A DNA stretch of 16,418 nt from positions 1 through 16,418 of the forward strand of contig JAATFK010000093.1 in the NCBI GenBank assembly GCA_015655225.1. Direction: 5' to 3'. Positions 1-6,671 of the stretch are shown piece by piece (the stretch's first letter is position 1; each line of letters starts with the position of its first letter). Position numbers and translations under genes: made by a program. This DNA comes from Solirubrobacterales bacterium. GTDB taxonomy: Bacteria; Actinomycetota; Thermoleophilia; Solirubrobacterales; Solirubrobacteraceae. A model generated the notes under the pieces. The model did no database searches. It was not told the origin of the DNA and worked only from the letters and a program-made list of their open reading frames with translations.

Positions 1-149
1 GCGCGCTCGGGGTCGCGGTCGGCGACGATCACGGCGGCGCCCTCGGAGGCGAGCCGCCAGGCGGCCGCGCCGCCGATCGCACCGCCGCCGCCGGTGACGA
101 GCGCGGCACGTCCGGAGAAGCGGGCGGCGGATGGCGGCGTCATCGTCAT
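1..149 (-). CDS. Short-chain dehydrogenase/reductase, N-terminal fragment (cut by window edge)
   Basis: Only the first 49 codons are visible; the gene continues past the left edge. They encode the start of a Rossmann fold: a short leader, then beta-strand 1 and the cofactor loop VTGGGGAIGG at residues 18-27, helix 1, and beta-strand 2 ending in VADRD. The Asp after strand 2 usually means NAD(H) rather than NADP(H) preference in classical short-chain dehydrogenases. The start ATG at 149 overlaps the stop of the upstream epimerase gene (ATGA, 146-149), so it is the tenth visible gene of the operon and probably translationally coupled. A second ATG two codons later (143) is possible, but the overlap favours 149. 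The catalytic Ser-Tyr-Lys part lies outside the window, so substrate and even activity cannot be judged. Confidence 0.82.
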   Translation of the reverse strand, partial: MTMTPPSAARFSGRAALVTGGGGAIGGAAAWRLASEGAAVIVADRDPER

Positions 150-1000
150 GCGCCCGTCTCGCGGTCGTAGTCGCGCCAGCCGTGGCGCGGCAGGACGCCG
201 AGCAGCCGGCCGGCGGCGGTCGTGTCGAGCAGGGCGCTGTGGCCCGGCAGCGGGCGGCGCAGCTCGACGGCGCCGAACGTCTCGCGGATCAGGGGCTCGG
301 TCTCGGCCTCGGCGAAGCTGTCGGCGGCGCTGAGGTAGACCGCGACGTGCCCGCTGACGGGCGCGAAGAGCGCCGCCAGGAACGCGTCGGCGGCGTCGCG
401 CACGTCGAGGTAGGCCCACAGGTTGGCGGCCGCGGCGCGCGGGTCGCGGCGCGCGCCGATCTCGCGCGCGAACGTCTCCGGCGTCTGCAGCCACGGCATC
501 CGCAGGCTGATCGCGGTCAGGTCCGAGCGACGCGTCGCGGCCGTGACGATCTCCTCCGTCAGCAGCTTGGAGAGCGCGTACGCCTCCTGCGGGGCGAGCG
601 GGTGCGCCTCGTCGATCGGCAGGTAGCTCGGCGTCAGCGGGCGCGGGTTGAACGGCCAGCCGAGGACGCTGAACGACGACGCGTTGACGAACCGGCGCAG
701 GCCGTGCAGGACTGCGGCCTCGGCGACGTTCGCCGCCGCCAGCACGTTCGTCCGCAGCACGACCGACGAGGGCCTGCCCGTCGGCCGGGGGATCGCGGCG
801 GCGTGCAGCACCGCCTCGGCGCCCGCGAGCGCCTCGATCGCCTCCCCCAGCTCGGTCAGGTCCGCGCACAGGAAGGGCGCCGCGACCGGCGCCGGCGGGG
901 CGACCGCGTCGACCCCGCGGGTGTCGTGCCCGGCCTCCAGCAGCGCCGTCAGCAGGTGGCTGCCGAGCAGCCCGGCCGCGCCGGTGACGACGACCGCCAC
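146..1000 (-). CDS. NAD-dependent epimerase/dehydratase family protein (extended SDR)
   Basis: A 284-residue extended short-chain dehydrogenase. The N-terminus has the glycine motif TGAAGLLGSH (residues 6-15) and an Asp at 31 after beta-strand 2, which favours NAD. The catalytic pair is YALSK (Tyr141, Lys145). The central segment around residues 109-140 (SFSVLGWPFNPRP, then IDEAHPLAPQEAY) is typical of NAD-dependent epimerases and uronate-dehydrogenase-like enzymes that act on sugars, sugar acids or their lactones. I chose the GTG at 1000 because it sits immediately before the first beta-strand; a weak GGAG lies about 10 nt upstream. This start is 52 nt inside the end of the preceding Gfo/Idh/MocA gene, an unusually long overlap. 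The stop overlaps the next gene as ATGA. The substrate is unknown; context suggests a step on an oxidised or isomerised sugar. Confidence 0.85.
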   Translation of the reverse strand: MAVVVTGAAGLLGSHLLTALLEAGHDTRGVDAVAPPAPVAAPFLCADLTELGEAIEALAGAEAVLHAAAIPRPTGRPSSVVLRTNVLAAANVAEAAVLHGLRRFVNASSFSVLGWPFNPRPLTPSYLPIDEAHPLAPQEAYALSKLLTEEIVTAATRRSDLTAISLRMPWLQTPETFAREIGARRDPRAAAANLWAYLDVRDAADAFLAALFAPVSGHVAVYLSAADSFAEAETEPLIRETFGAVELRRPLPGHSALLDTTAAGRLLGVLPRHGWRDYDRETGA

Positions 1001-2106
1001 GGCGCCGGCTCCGGCTCGAGGCGCGCTGGGCGCGGGTCCATCGCCGCGATGATCGCCTCCGCCAGCTCGAGGTCGGCGAGGCCGCCGGCGAGCGGCGTGC
1101 GCGGGGTCGCCTCGCCCCGGATGCAGCCGGCGAAGTGCAGCCATTCGAGCCGGAAGAGGCTCGCGTTCGAGACCGGCGTGACGCGCTCGGACGCGCTCGC
1201 CCCGTCGGCCTCGCGCACCCGCAGCAGCGTCGGCGCGTGGCGGATGTAGGGGTTCGGGAACTCGAGCCGCAGCTCGGCGTCCTCGCCGTGGACCGAGAGC
1301 CACTCGTCCCACCACTCGTACGACGTGCCGACCCCGATCTCCAGGACGCACGGCACCCCGCCGGGATAGTCGAGCAGCGCCAGCAGCTGGTCGTCGCCAC
1401 GCCCCAGGGCGAAGCGGACCCGCTCGGGCGAGCCGAGCGTGCCGCGCAGGACCGCGAGGTCGTGGCTGCCGAGCATCAGCAGCAGCAGGTACAGCTCGCC
1501 GTAGCCGGCGCGGTCGGGTCCGAGCGCGTCCGCGATCCGCCCCGCCGCGTCGCGGCGCCCGGCGCTCAGCACGTCGGCGGGCACGTCGTCGCCGCGGAAC
1601 TCCGTGTAGAGGTCTCCGTAGCGGTCGAAGCGCCCGGCGAAGTCGTGGACCTGGATCGCGCGCAGCCCGCGCAGCGTCGCGAGGCGCTCGACGAAGCGCT
1701 CCAGCGCCGGGTCGTAGAGCTTCATGTAGCCGACGAGCGCGACGACGTCGGCCTCCCGCGCCGCGGCGACGAGCGGTCGCGCCTCGGCCGCGGTGAACGC
1801 GAGCGGCTTCTCCACCAGGACGTGCTTGCCGGCGGCGATCGCGGCCGCCACGACCGGCGCGTGGTCGTAGGTGCAGACGACGACGGCGTCGATCCCGTCA
1901 TCGGCCAGCAGCTCCCGGTAGTCGGTCGTGCGCGTCGCGACGCCGTAGCGCTCGCCGAGGTACGCGAGCGTCGTCGGCGAGAGGTCGCAGAGGCCCGCGA
2001 TCGCGAACTCGTCCAGCTCGTGCAGGAGCGGCAGGTGCATCAGCTGCGCGATCTGGCCGCAGCCGATCACGCCGACGCGGATCGGGGCTTCGCCACGGCC
2101 GCTCAT
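949..2106 (-). CDS. Gfo/Idh/MocA family sugar oxidoreductase
   Basis: A 385-residue NAD(P)-dependent oxidoreductase with an N-terminal Rossmann domain: GVIGCGQIA at residues 12-20, and an Asp (LCD) at 41 after beta-strand 2, suggesting NAD. The family hallmark EKP occurs at 99-101 (VLVEKPLAF), supplying the catalytic Lys100. In the C-terminal domain the usual D-x-G-x-H motif reads M-L-G-S-H: His215 is kept, but the expected Asp is Met211 (ATG, 1474-1476). Members of this family oxidise or reduce sugars, inositols and 3-keto-glycosides, often next to TIM-barrel isomerases like the one encoded in this operon. The start ATG at 2106 overlaps the upstream stop as ATGA (2103-2106). The last 17 codons overlap the epimerase gene. 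Family assignment is firm; substrate is unknown. Confidence 0.92.
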   Translation of the reverse strand: MSGRGEAPIRVGVIGCGQIAQLMHLPLLHELDEFAIAGLCDLSPTTLAYLGERYGVATRTTDYRELLADDGIDAVVVCTYDHAPVVAAAIAAGKHVLVEKPLAFTAAEARPLVAAAREADVVALVGYMKLYDPALERFVERLATLRGLRAIQVHDFAGRFDRYGDLYTEFRGDDVPADVLSAGRRDAAGRIADALGPDRAGYGELYLLLLMLGSHDLAVLRGTLGSPERVRFALGRGDDQLLALLDYPGGVPCVLEIGVGTSYEWWDEWLSVHGEDAELRLEFPNPYIRHAPTLLRVREADGASASERVTPVSNASLFRLEWLHFAGCIRGEATPRTPLAGGLADLELAEAIIAAMDPRPARLEPEPAPWRSSSPARPGCSAATC

Positions 2107-2912
2107 CGCAGCAGCGCTCCCGCGTCGATCAGCTGGGTCGTGCCGGTCACGAAGCGCGCCTCCTCCGAGCAGAGCCAGCGGATCGCGTAGGCGATGTCGA
2201 GCGGCTCCATCCGCACGTCGCTGAGCGGCAGGCCGAGCGTCTCGCCGACGCCGGGCGCGGTCGCCTCCCACGCCTCGGCGGCGGGGTTCGTCGTCATCTC
2301 CGTCGTCGTGCCGCCGGGGTGGACCGTGTTCACGCGGATGCGCTCGGGCGCCAGCTCCAGCGCGAGGCTTCTCATCAGCCCGACGAGGCCGGCCTTCGCC
2401 GCGCTGTAGTGGCCGATCGTCGGCAGCGGCTTCAGTCCCGCGGAGGAGGAGACGATCACGATCGAGCCGCCGCGGCCGCCGTCGAGCAGCGCGGGGATCG
2501 TCGCGCGGCAGGTGTTCCAGGTGCCGGTCAGCGTGACGTCGAGCATCGTCTGCCACTGCTCCTCGGTCGCCTGCCACGTGCTCTGCGGCCAGCTGGCGAT
2601 GCCGGCGTTCGCGACCACCAGGTCGAGGCCGCCGAAGCGAGCGACCGCGTCCGCCGTCGCCTGCCGCAGCGCGTCCACGTCGCGGACGTCGGCGCGCGCG
2701 GCGAGCGCCTGGCCGCCGGCGTCGGTGATCTGGCGGACGGTCTGGTCGAGGTCGTCGGGCGCGGCGGTGTCGTAGGTCAGCCCCTCCACCGGACGGGCGA
2801 GGTCGCTGGCGAGCACGCGCGCGCCGGCCGCCGCGAGCGCGACCGCCGTCGCGCGGCCGATGCCGCGCGCGGCGCCGGTGACGAGCGCCGTTCTGCCGTC
2901 GAGGTCGATCAT
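2103..2912 (-). CDS. Mycofactocin-coupled SDR family oxidoreductase
   Basis: A 269-residue classical-fold short-chain dehydrogenase. Visible motifs are TGAARGIG (12-19), Asp37 after beta-strand 2 (NAD type), NAG (102-104), Ser156, and YSAAK (Tyr169, Lys173). Between beta-strand 2 and the ADVRD loop (about 74-78) there is an insertion, roughly residues 40-65, with the pattern Y-D-T-A-x-x-D-D-L-x-x-T-V. With phrases such as WQTMLDV, LTGTWNT, GLVGLMRSLALELAP and RVNTVHP, it strongly resembles the carveol-dehydrogenase-like, mycofactocin-associated family, whose members hold NAD non-exchangeably and pass electrons to mycofactocin. The tetrad Asn position holds Thr127 (MLDVTLTG instead of the usual NLTG). 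It overlaps both neighbours by ATGA (2909-2912 and 2103-2106). The role is probably oxidation of a sugar or polyol hydroxyl; the substrate is inferred only from context. Confidence 0.9.
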   Translation of the reverse strand: MIDLDGRTALVTGAARGIGRATAVALAAAGARVLASDLARPVEGLTYDTAAPDDLDQTVRQITDAGGQALAARADVRDVDALRQATADAVARFGGLDLVVANAGIASWPQSTWQATEEQWQTMLDVTLTGTWNTCRATIPALLDGGRGGSIVIVSSSAGLKPLPTIGHYSAAKAGLVGLMRSLALELAPERIRVNTVHPGGTTTEMTTNPAAEAWEATAPGVGETLGLPLSDVRMEPLDIAYAIRWLCSEEARFVTGTTQLIDAGALLR

Positions 2913-3625
2913 CCGGCCGCCTCCCCGCCGTCGACGTCGAGCACCGCGCCGGTGACGAACGAGGCGCCGCGTCCGAGCAGGAACGCGATCCCCTCCGCGG
3001 CCTCCTCCGGGCGGCCGACGCGGCCGAGGGCCGTGCGGCGCGCGAGCTTGGCGGCGTGCTCCTCGGGCGTCTCGTCGGGTCGCCGGCGGCGCAGCATCGG
3101 GGTGTCGATCGGCCCCGGGCTGACGCAGTTGACGCGGATGCCGGACGGTCCCAGCTCGCGCGCGGCGGAGCGGCTCCAGTGGATCAGCGCCGCTCTCGAC
3201 GCCGAGTAGGCGGTGAAGTCGACCGCGCCGCGGCGCGCCGCGGCGGAGGCCGTCACGACGACGGAGGCGTCGGGCGAGTCGCGCAGCGCCGGCAGCGCCG
3301 CGCGCGTCAGCAGAGCCGGCGCGACGACGTTGACGGCGAGCGTGTCCCGCCAGAGCGGCGGGTCCGTGTCGGCCAGCGACGCGTACTCGGCGACGCCAGC
3401 CGTGACCGCGAGGCCGTCGAGCCCGCCGACGGCCTCCACGGCGGAGGCGACCGCCGCCTCGCAGGCGTCCGGGTCGCGCACGTCGGCGGCGATCTCGCCG
3501 CCGACGACGTCGATCGCGGCGACCCGCGCCCCGCGCTCGCGCAGCAGCGCGACGAGCGCCGCCCCGATCCCGGAGGCGGAGCCCACGACGGCGATCCGCA
3601 GCCCGTGCAGCGGCGTGTCAGGCAC
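2909..3625 (-). CDS. Short-chain dehydrogenase with Arg in place of the catalytic Lys
   Basis: A 238-residue short-chain dehydrogenase, compact for the family. The glycine motif is VVGSASGIG (13-21) and Asp39 after beta-strand 2 favours NAD. The tetrad Asn99 (LAVNVVA), Ser127 (VVTASAA) and Tyr140 are present, but the motif reads Y-S-A-S-R: Arg144 (AGA, 3194-3196) replaces the catalytic Lys. The NAG motif is also altered to TAG (75-77). The C-terminus (PGPIDTPM, then FVTGAVLDVDGG) is normal. The start is taken as GTG at 3625, giving an 8-nt overlap with the nucleoside hydrolase stop (3618); a start further upstream would add an implausible Arg-rich leader. The stop overlaps the mycofactocin-type dehydrogenase start as ATGA. 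It may be a divergent active enzyme or a non-catalytic partner of its neighbour; the sequence does not decide. Confidence 0.87.
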   Translation of the reverse strand: MPDTPLHGLRIAVVGSASGIGAALVALLRERGARVAAIDVVGGEIAADVRDPDACEAAVASAVEAVGGLDGLAVTAGVAEYASLADTDPPLWRDTLAVNVVAPALLTRAALPALRDSPDASVVVTASAAARRGAVDFTAYSASRAALIHWSRSAARELGPSGIRVNCVSPGPIDTPMLRRRRPDETPEEHAAKLARRTALGRVGRPEEAAEGIAFLLGRGASFVTGAVLDVDGGEAAG

Positions 3626-4616
3626 GGGTCGGCTCCTCGATCCGCGACGGTCCCGCCGCACACAGCAGGTCGACGACCGGCTCCGCGAAGGCGGTGTCGC
3701 ACTCCAGCACGACGCGGCAGCGCGCGCCCTCCTGCTCCGGATAGCCCTGGTAGCACCCGCGCAGGTCGAAGATCGTCTGCCCGCGTCCGGGTCCCTCGCT
3801 GTCGTCGACCGTCGCGTGGACGGTCGGGGCGAGCGTCGGCTCCAGCACTCCGGCGGCGACCGCGACCGCGAGCACGTCGTGCATGCACGAGCTGCGCTCG
3901 CCGAACGCCTCGGCGGCGAAGTAGTCGAAGTAGAAGTCGAGGATCCGCCCGACGTAGTTCGCGATCCCGCCGGCCGCCAGCAGCCGCTGCCGGTGGGCCT
4001 CGGTCAGCAGCGTGCGCATCGTCACGTCGAGCGGGACGACGGTCAGGTCCCAGTCGGCCGCGAAGACCGCTCTGCCGGCCTCCGGGTCGTGCCAGATGTT
4101 CGCCTCCGCGACGGCCGTGCGGTTGCCCGGCGCGAACGCCGCGCCGCCCATGATCGTCACGCCGCGCAGCAGCGACGGCAGCTCCGGGCAGAGCCCGAGC
4201 GCGACCGCGACGTTCGTCATCGGCCCGACCGCGACCAGCTCGATCTCGCCCGGATGCTCCCGTGCGAGCGAGACGATCAGCTCGGCCGCCGGGACCGGCG
4301 CGACCGGCGCCCGGAAGCTCGTGTCGCCGACGTTGCCCTGGCCGTCGTCGCCGTGGACGAAGTGCCCGTAGTGGGCCGGACCGCCGGTCAGTGGGCCGGC
4401 CGCGCCGGAGGCGACCGGGATCTCGGGGCGCCCGGCCATCGCGAGCGCGTGCAGCGTGTTGCGCGTCGCCTGCTCGACCTCGACGTTGCCCCACACGCCG
4501 CACGCGCCGACCAGCTCGACCGCCGGGTGCAGCGCCGCGTAGAGCAGCGCGATCGTGTCGTCGACCCCGGTGTCGACGTCGAGGATGATCTTCGTCGGGC
4601 TCGTGGCGGCGCTCAT
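3618..4616 (-). CDS. Nucleoside hydrolase (inosine-uridine preferring type family)
   Basis: A 332-residue protein of the calcium-dependent nucleoside hydrolase family, which splits the N-glycosidic bond of ribonucleosides to base plus ribose. The N-terminal metal and catalytic cluster D-x-D-x-x-x-DD is intact (DVDTGVDD, residues 13-20). The family signature VGPMTN is at 130-135, GGAAFAPGNRT at 158-167 corresponds to the usual GGA...GN motif, followed by E-A-N-x-x-x-DPEA (171-180). The conserved His-Asp pair is at 246-247 (CMHDVLAVAV). No signal peptide is seen, so it acts in the cytoplasm after import. The ATG at 4616 overlaps the upstream TIM-barrel stop as ATGA. It is encoded with a sugar importer, with a ribokinase divergently across the control region, which fits a salvage route giving ribose then ribose 5-phosphate. 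Base specificity cannot be read from the sequence. Confidence 0.94.
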   Translation of the reverse strand: MSAATSPTKIILDVDTGVDDTIALLYAALHPAVELVGACGVWGNVEVEQATRNTLHALAMAGRPEIPVASGAAGPLTGGPAHYGHFVHGDDGQGNVGDTSFRAPVAPVPAAELIVSLAREHPGEIELVAVGPMTNVAVALGLCPELPSLLRGVTIMGGAAFAPGNRTAVAEANIWHDPEAGRAVFAADWDLTVVPLDVTMRTLLTEAHRQRLLAAGGIANYVGRILDFYFDYFAAEAFGERSSCMHDVLAVAVAAGVLEPTLAPTVHATVDDSEGPGRGQTIFDLRGCYQGYPEQEGARCRVVLECDTAFAEPVVDLLCAAGPSRIEEPTRA

Positions 4617-5524
4617 GCGCTCAGCTCCAGGCCGAGCGTGTCGCGCACGTAGGCGATCGATTCGAGCGCACTCGTCTCCGCCGTTCTGGCGGAGACGTCC
4701 AGCTCGATGATCGCGAGCCCGTCGTAGCCGGACGCGAGCAGCGCGTCGGTCATGCCGGGAAGGTCGACGACGCCGGCGCCCAGCTCGCAGAACGCGGCAT
4801 AGCGGGCCGGACCGACGAGGCCGTCCGGCGGTCCCGTGTCCTTGTAGTGGACGTAGCGGATCGCGGCCCCGTAGTCGCGCACGACGGCGACCGGGTCCGA
4901 GCCGGAGAGCACGAGGTGCGCGGGGTCGACGCAGAGGCCGCAGCGGTCGGCGTCGAGACGGTCCATCACCTGGTCGAGCTGCTCCCGCGTCTCGACGAAC
5001 GTGTCGAGGTGCGCGTGGTAGGCGGCCGTCACGCCCAGCTCGCGCGTGGTCGAGCCGATCCGCTCGAGCGCGCGGCAGAAGGCGTCGTAGTCGTCCGCCG
5101 TGTGCGGCTCGCCCGGGCGGGCCGGCGGCCCGCCCCCGAGCACGAGGACGGGCGAGCCGAACCCGACCAGCAGCCGCGCGATCGCCGTCAGCGAGTCGTG
5201 CTCCAGCTCCCACGTCGCCGGGTTGATCAGCTCCGTGTTGCAGTAGAGCGAGGAGAGCCGCAGCCCCAGCTCCTCCTGCACCCGCGAGAACAGCGCGAGC
5301 CGCGCGAGGAACGGGATGTCGTTGTCCGCCTGGGGCGGACCGACCTCGCCCGAGCGCATGAAGCGCCGGGCGAAGTCGTTCGAGAACTCGTTGCGGGCGA
5401 GCGCCTCGAACCAGCCGAAGCCGGAGTCCGCGAGGAACCGCAGCCCCGGCTCCAGCTCGAGTCCCCCGAGGTCCCAGGAGTTGAGGTGGTAGCCGAAGCT
5501 GAACCGTTGCGGCGGGCTGCTCAC
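4613..5524 (-). CDS. Sugar isomerase/epimerase-like TIM barrel (xylose isomerase-like, IolE/IolI type)
   Basis: A 303-residue xylose-isomerase-like TIM barrel (AP endonuclease family 2 fold). Likely metal and catalytic residues sit at strand ends in the usual order: YHAHLDT (His170, His172), CVDPAHL (Asp200, His203), YVHYKDT (His226, Lys228) and AIIELD (Glu274). The segment H-A-H-L-D-T-x-V-E followed by L-x-x-x-M-D-x-L resembles inosose dehydratase (IolE) and related sugar isomerases. The reaction is therefore probably isomerisation, epimerisation or dehydration of a keto-sugar, or lyase chemistry on a 3-keto-glycoside, as in some Gfo/Idh/MocA-partnered barrels; the substrate is unknown. The start is GTG at 5524, overlapping the binding-protein stop as GTGA (5521-5524). 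The stop overlaps the nucleoside hydrolase start as ATGA. Confidence 0.9.
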   Translation of the reverse strand: MSSPPQRFSFGYHLNSWDLGGLELEPGLRFLADSGFGWFEALARNEFSNDFARRFMRSGEVGPPQADNDIPFLARLALFSRVQEELGLRLSSLYCNTELINPATWELEHDSLTAIARLLVGFGSPVLVLGGGPPARPGEPHTADDYDAFCRALERIGSTTRELGVTAAYHAHLDTFVETREQLDQVMDRLDADRCGLCVDPAHLVLSGSDPVAVVRDYGAAIRYVHYKDTGPPDGLVGPARYAAFCELGAGVVDLPGMTDALLASGYDGLAIIELDVSARTAETSALESIAYVRDTLGLELSA

Positions 5525-6573
5525 GAGGTGGCGCTCCCGCCCTGCGTCCCGCCGCACTGCGTGAGGTACTGGTATCTCTTCGCCTCGGTCGTGTTGACGT
5601 TGGCGGGAGTCAGCAGCATCGTCGGGGTGTTCGCGATTCTGGCCGACGACGGCACGGGACCGCCCTTCGGGTGGGCGCGCACGTAGTCTACCGCCGCTCT
5701 GACCGACAGCTGGCCGGAGAGGTAGGGCGACTGGGCCATCGTCGCGGCGAGCTTGCCCTCCTTCAGCAGCGTGATCTGCTGCGGGCTGGAGTCGAACGAG
5801 ATCTGCTTGATGCGGTCGCCCGCCTTCGCCGCCGCGATCGCGGAGGCGCCACCGACGGCCTCCGGGCCGGAGGTGGTGTAGACGAGCTTGAGGTCGGGGT
5901 TGGCCTGGATCAGCGACGCGGTGACGGACGCCGCTCTGGCGGAGCTGTTCTGCGAGTACTGCGGCGAGAGCACCTTGAGGTTCGGGTATCTCTGCTTCAG
6001 CAGCGGGACGAGGCCCGTGTAGCGGTCGCTGTCGGTCTTGTTGCCGGTCGTGTCGGCGACGATCGCCATCGTCCCGGTGCCGCCGGTGAGTCTGCCGATC
6101 TCGTCGACGAGCGAGTTGCCGCCCGAGAGGAAGTCGGTGATGTAGGTGATCAGGCCGTCCGGCGGGTCGAGTGTCTCGCCCGAGAGCGCGACCGGGATCC
6201 CCTTCTTCATCAGCGGCCGCACGGCGCCGCCGAAGCCGGTGTTGGAGAACGGCGCCAGCACCATCGCGTCGGGGTTCGTGATCGACGCGGCGCTGAAGGC
6301 GGAGATCTCCTTCGCGACGTCGTTCTGCGTCGGTCCCGTCCACTTCAGGTTGACGCCGAGCGTCTTCGCCTCGTCCTGCGCGCCGCACTTGATCGTGACG
6401 AAGTACGAGTCGTTCACGAGGGCGGCGACGAACGCGACGTTGAGCTTCTTGCTGCCGCCGCTCGACGACGACGAGCTGTCACTGCTGGAGCTGCTGCTGC
6501 TGCCGCACGCGGCCATCGTGGATGCGAGCGCGAGTGCCGCTAGCGCGGCCCCGACATGAGCCTTCTTGAGCAT
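5521..6573 (-). CDS. Sugar ABC transporter substrate-binding lipoprotein (RbsB-like)
   Basis: A 350-residue periplasmic-binding-protein type 1 (Peripla_BP_4-like) receptor for a sugar importer. It begins with a lipoprotein signal: KK, a hydrophobic Ala/Leu stretch, and a lipobox ending M-A-A-C at Cys23. A serine-rich flexible linker follows (about 25-40). The mature domain starts LNVAFVAALVNDSYF; VLAPFSNT near residue 107 matches the DAI...P.D/N motif of ribose-type receptors. It would capture the substrate outside the membrane for the permease and ATPase encoded upstream. Unusually, it is the third gene rather than the first of the transporter set. It is the one gene here separated by a gap (88 nt) and has its own Shine-Dalgarno GAGAGGAA (6583-6590). 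Six of its ten Arg codons are AGA, odd for such G+C-rich DNA. The ligand is unknown. Confidence 0.94.
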   Translation of the reverse strand: MLKKAHVGAALAALALASTMAACGSSSSSSSDSSSSSSGGSKKLNVAFVAALVNDSYFVTIKCGAQDEAKTLGVNLKWTGPTQNDVAKEISAFSAASITNPDAMVLAPFSNTGFGGAVRPLMKKGIPVALSGETLDPPDGLITYITDFLSGGNSLVDEIGRLTGGTGTMAIVADTTGNKTDSDRYTGLVPLLKQRYPNLKVLSPQYSQNSSARAASVTASLIQANPDLKLVYTTSGPEAVGGASAIAAAKAGDRIKQISFDSSPQQITLLKEGKLAATMAQSPYLSGQLSVRAAVDYVRAHPKGGPVPSSARIANTPTMLLTPANVNTTEAKRYQYLTQCGGTQGGSATS

Positions 6574-6582
6574 GGTCCTGGG

Positions 6583-6590
6583 TTCCTCTC
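6583..6590 (-). promoter_or_regulatory. Ribosome binding site of the binding-protein gene
   Basis: On the minus strand GAGAGGAA lies 9 nt before the ATG at 6573. It is a clear Shine-Dalgarno for the only gene of the operon that is not overlapped by its upstream neighbour, consistent with a need for independent and strong translation of the binding protein. Confidence 0.65.
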
Positions 6591-6653
6591 AGGGACGTGA
6601 CGGGTCTGACGGAGGTTGGATGGACGAGACGGTTGGGGGACGGTGCGGCGTCC

Positions 6654-6671
6654 GCGGCGGCTCACCGCCGC
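6654..6671 (-). promoter_or_regulatory. Hairpin spanning the permease stop codon
   Basis: A perfect 7-bp inverted repeat, GCGGCGG at 6654-6660 and CCGCCGC at 6665-6671, with a 4-nt loop that contains the permease stop codon (6662-6664). It lies at the one real gap in the operon, just before the binding-protein gene. It could slow exonucleases or stabilise the downstream mRNA. There is no U-tract, so it is not a classical terminator. It may also be a chance product of GC-rich Arg codons. Confidence 0.4.

Noticed and set aside
131..1249. Long open frame on the plus strand opposite the epimerase gene
   Set aside because: Its translation is Arg/Gln/Val-rich with no fold signal; it is the antisense shadow of a clear Rossmann gene in G+C-rich DNA.
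3213..4652. Long plus-strand open frame opposite the dehydrogenase and nucleoside hydrolase genes
   Set aside because: It is low complexity and rich in Arg, Asp and Val, while the minus strand carries intact catalytic motifs across the whole interval.
6453..6505. Tandem serine-codon repeat in the binding-protein gene
   Set aside because: It is the normal Ser-rich linker after a lipoprotein Cys, not an intergenic or mobile repeat.
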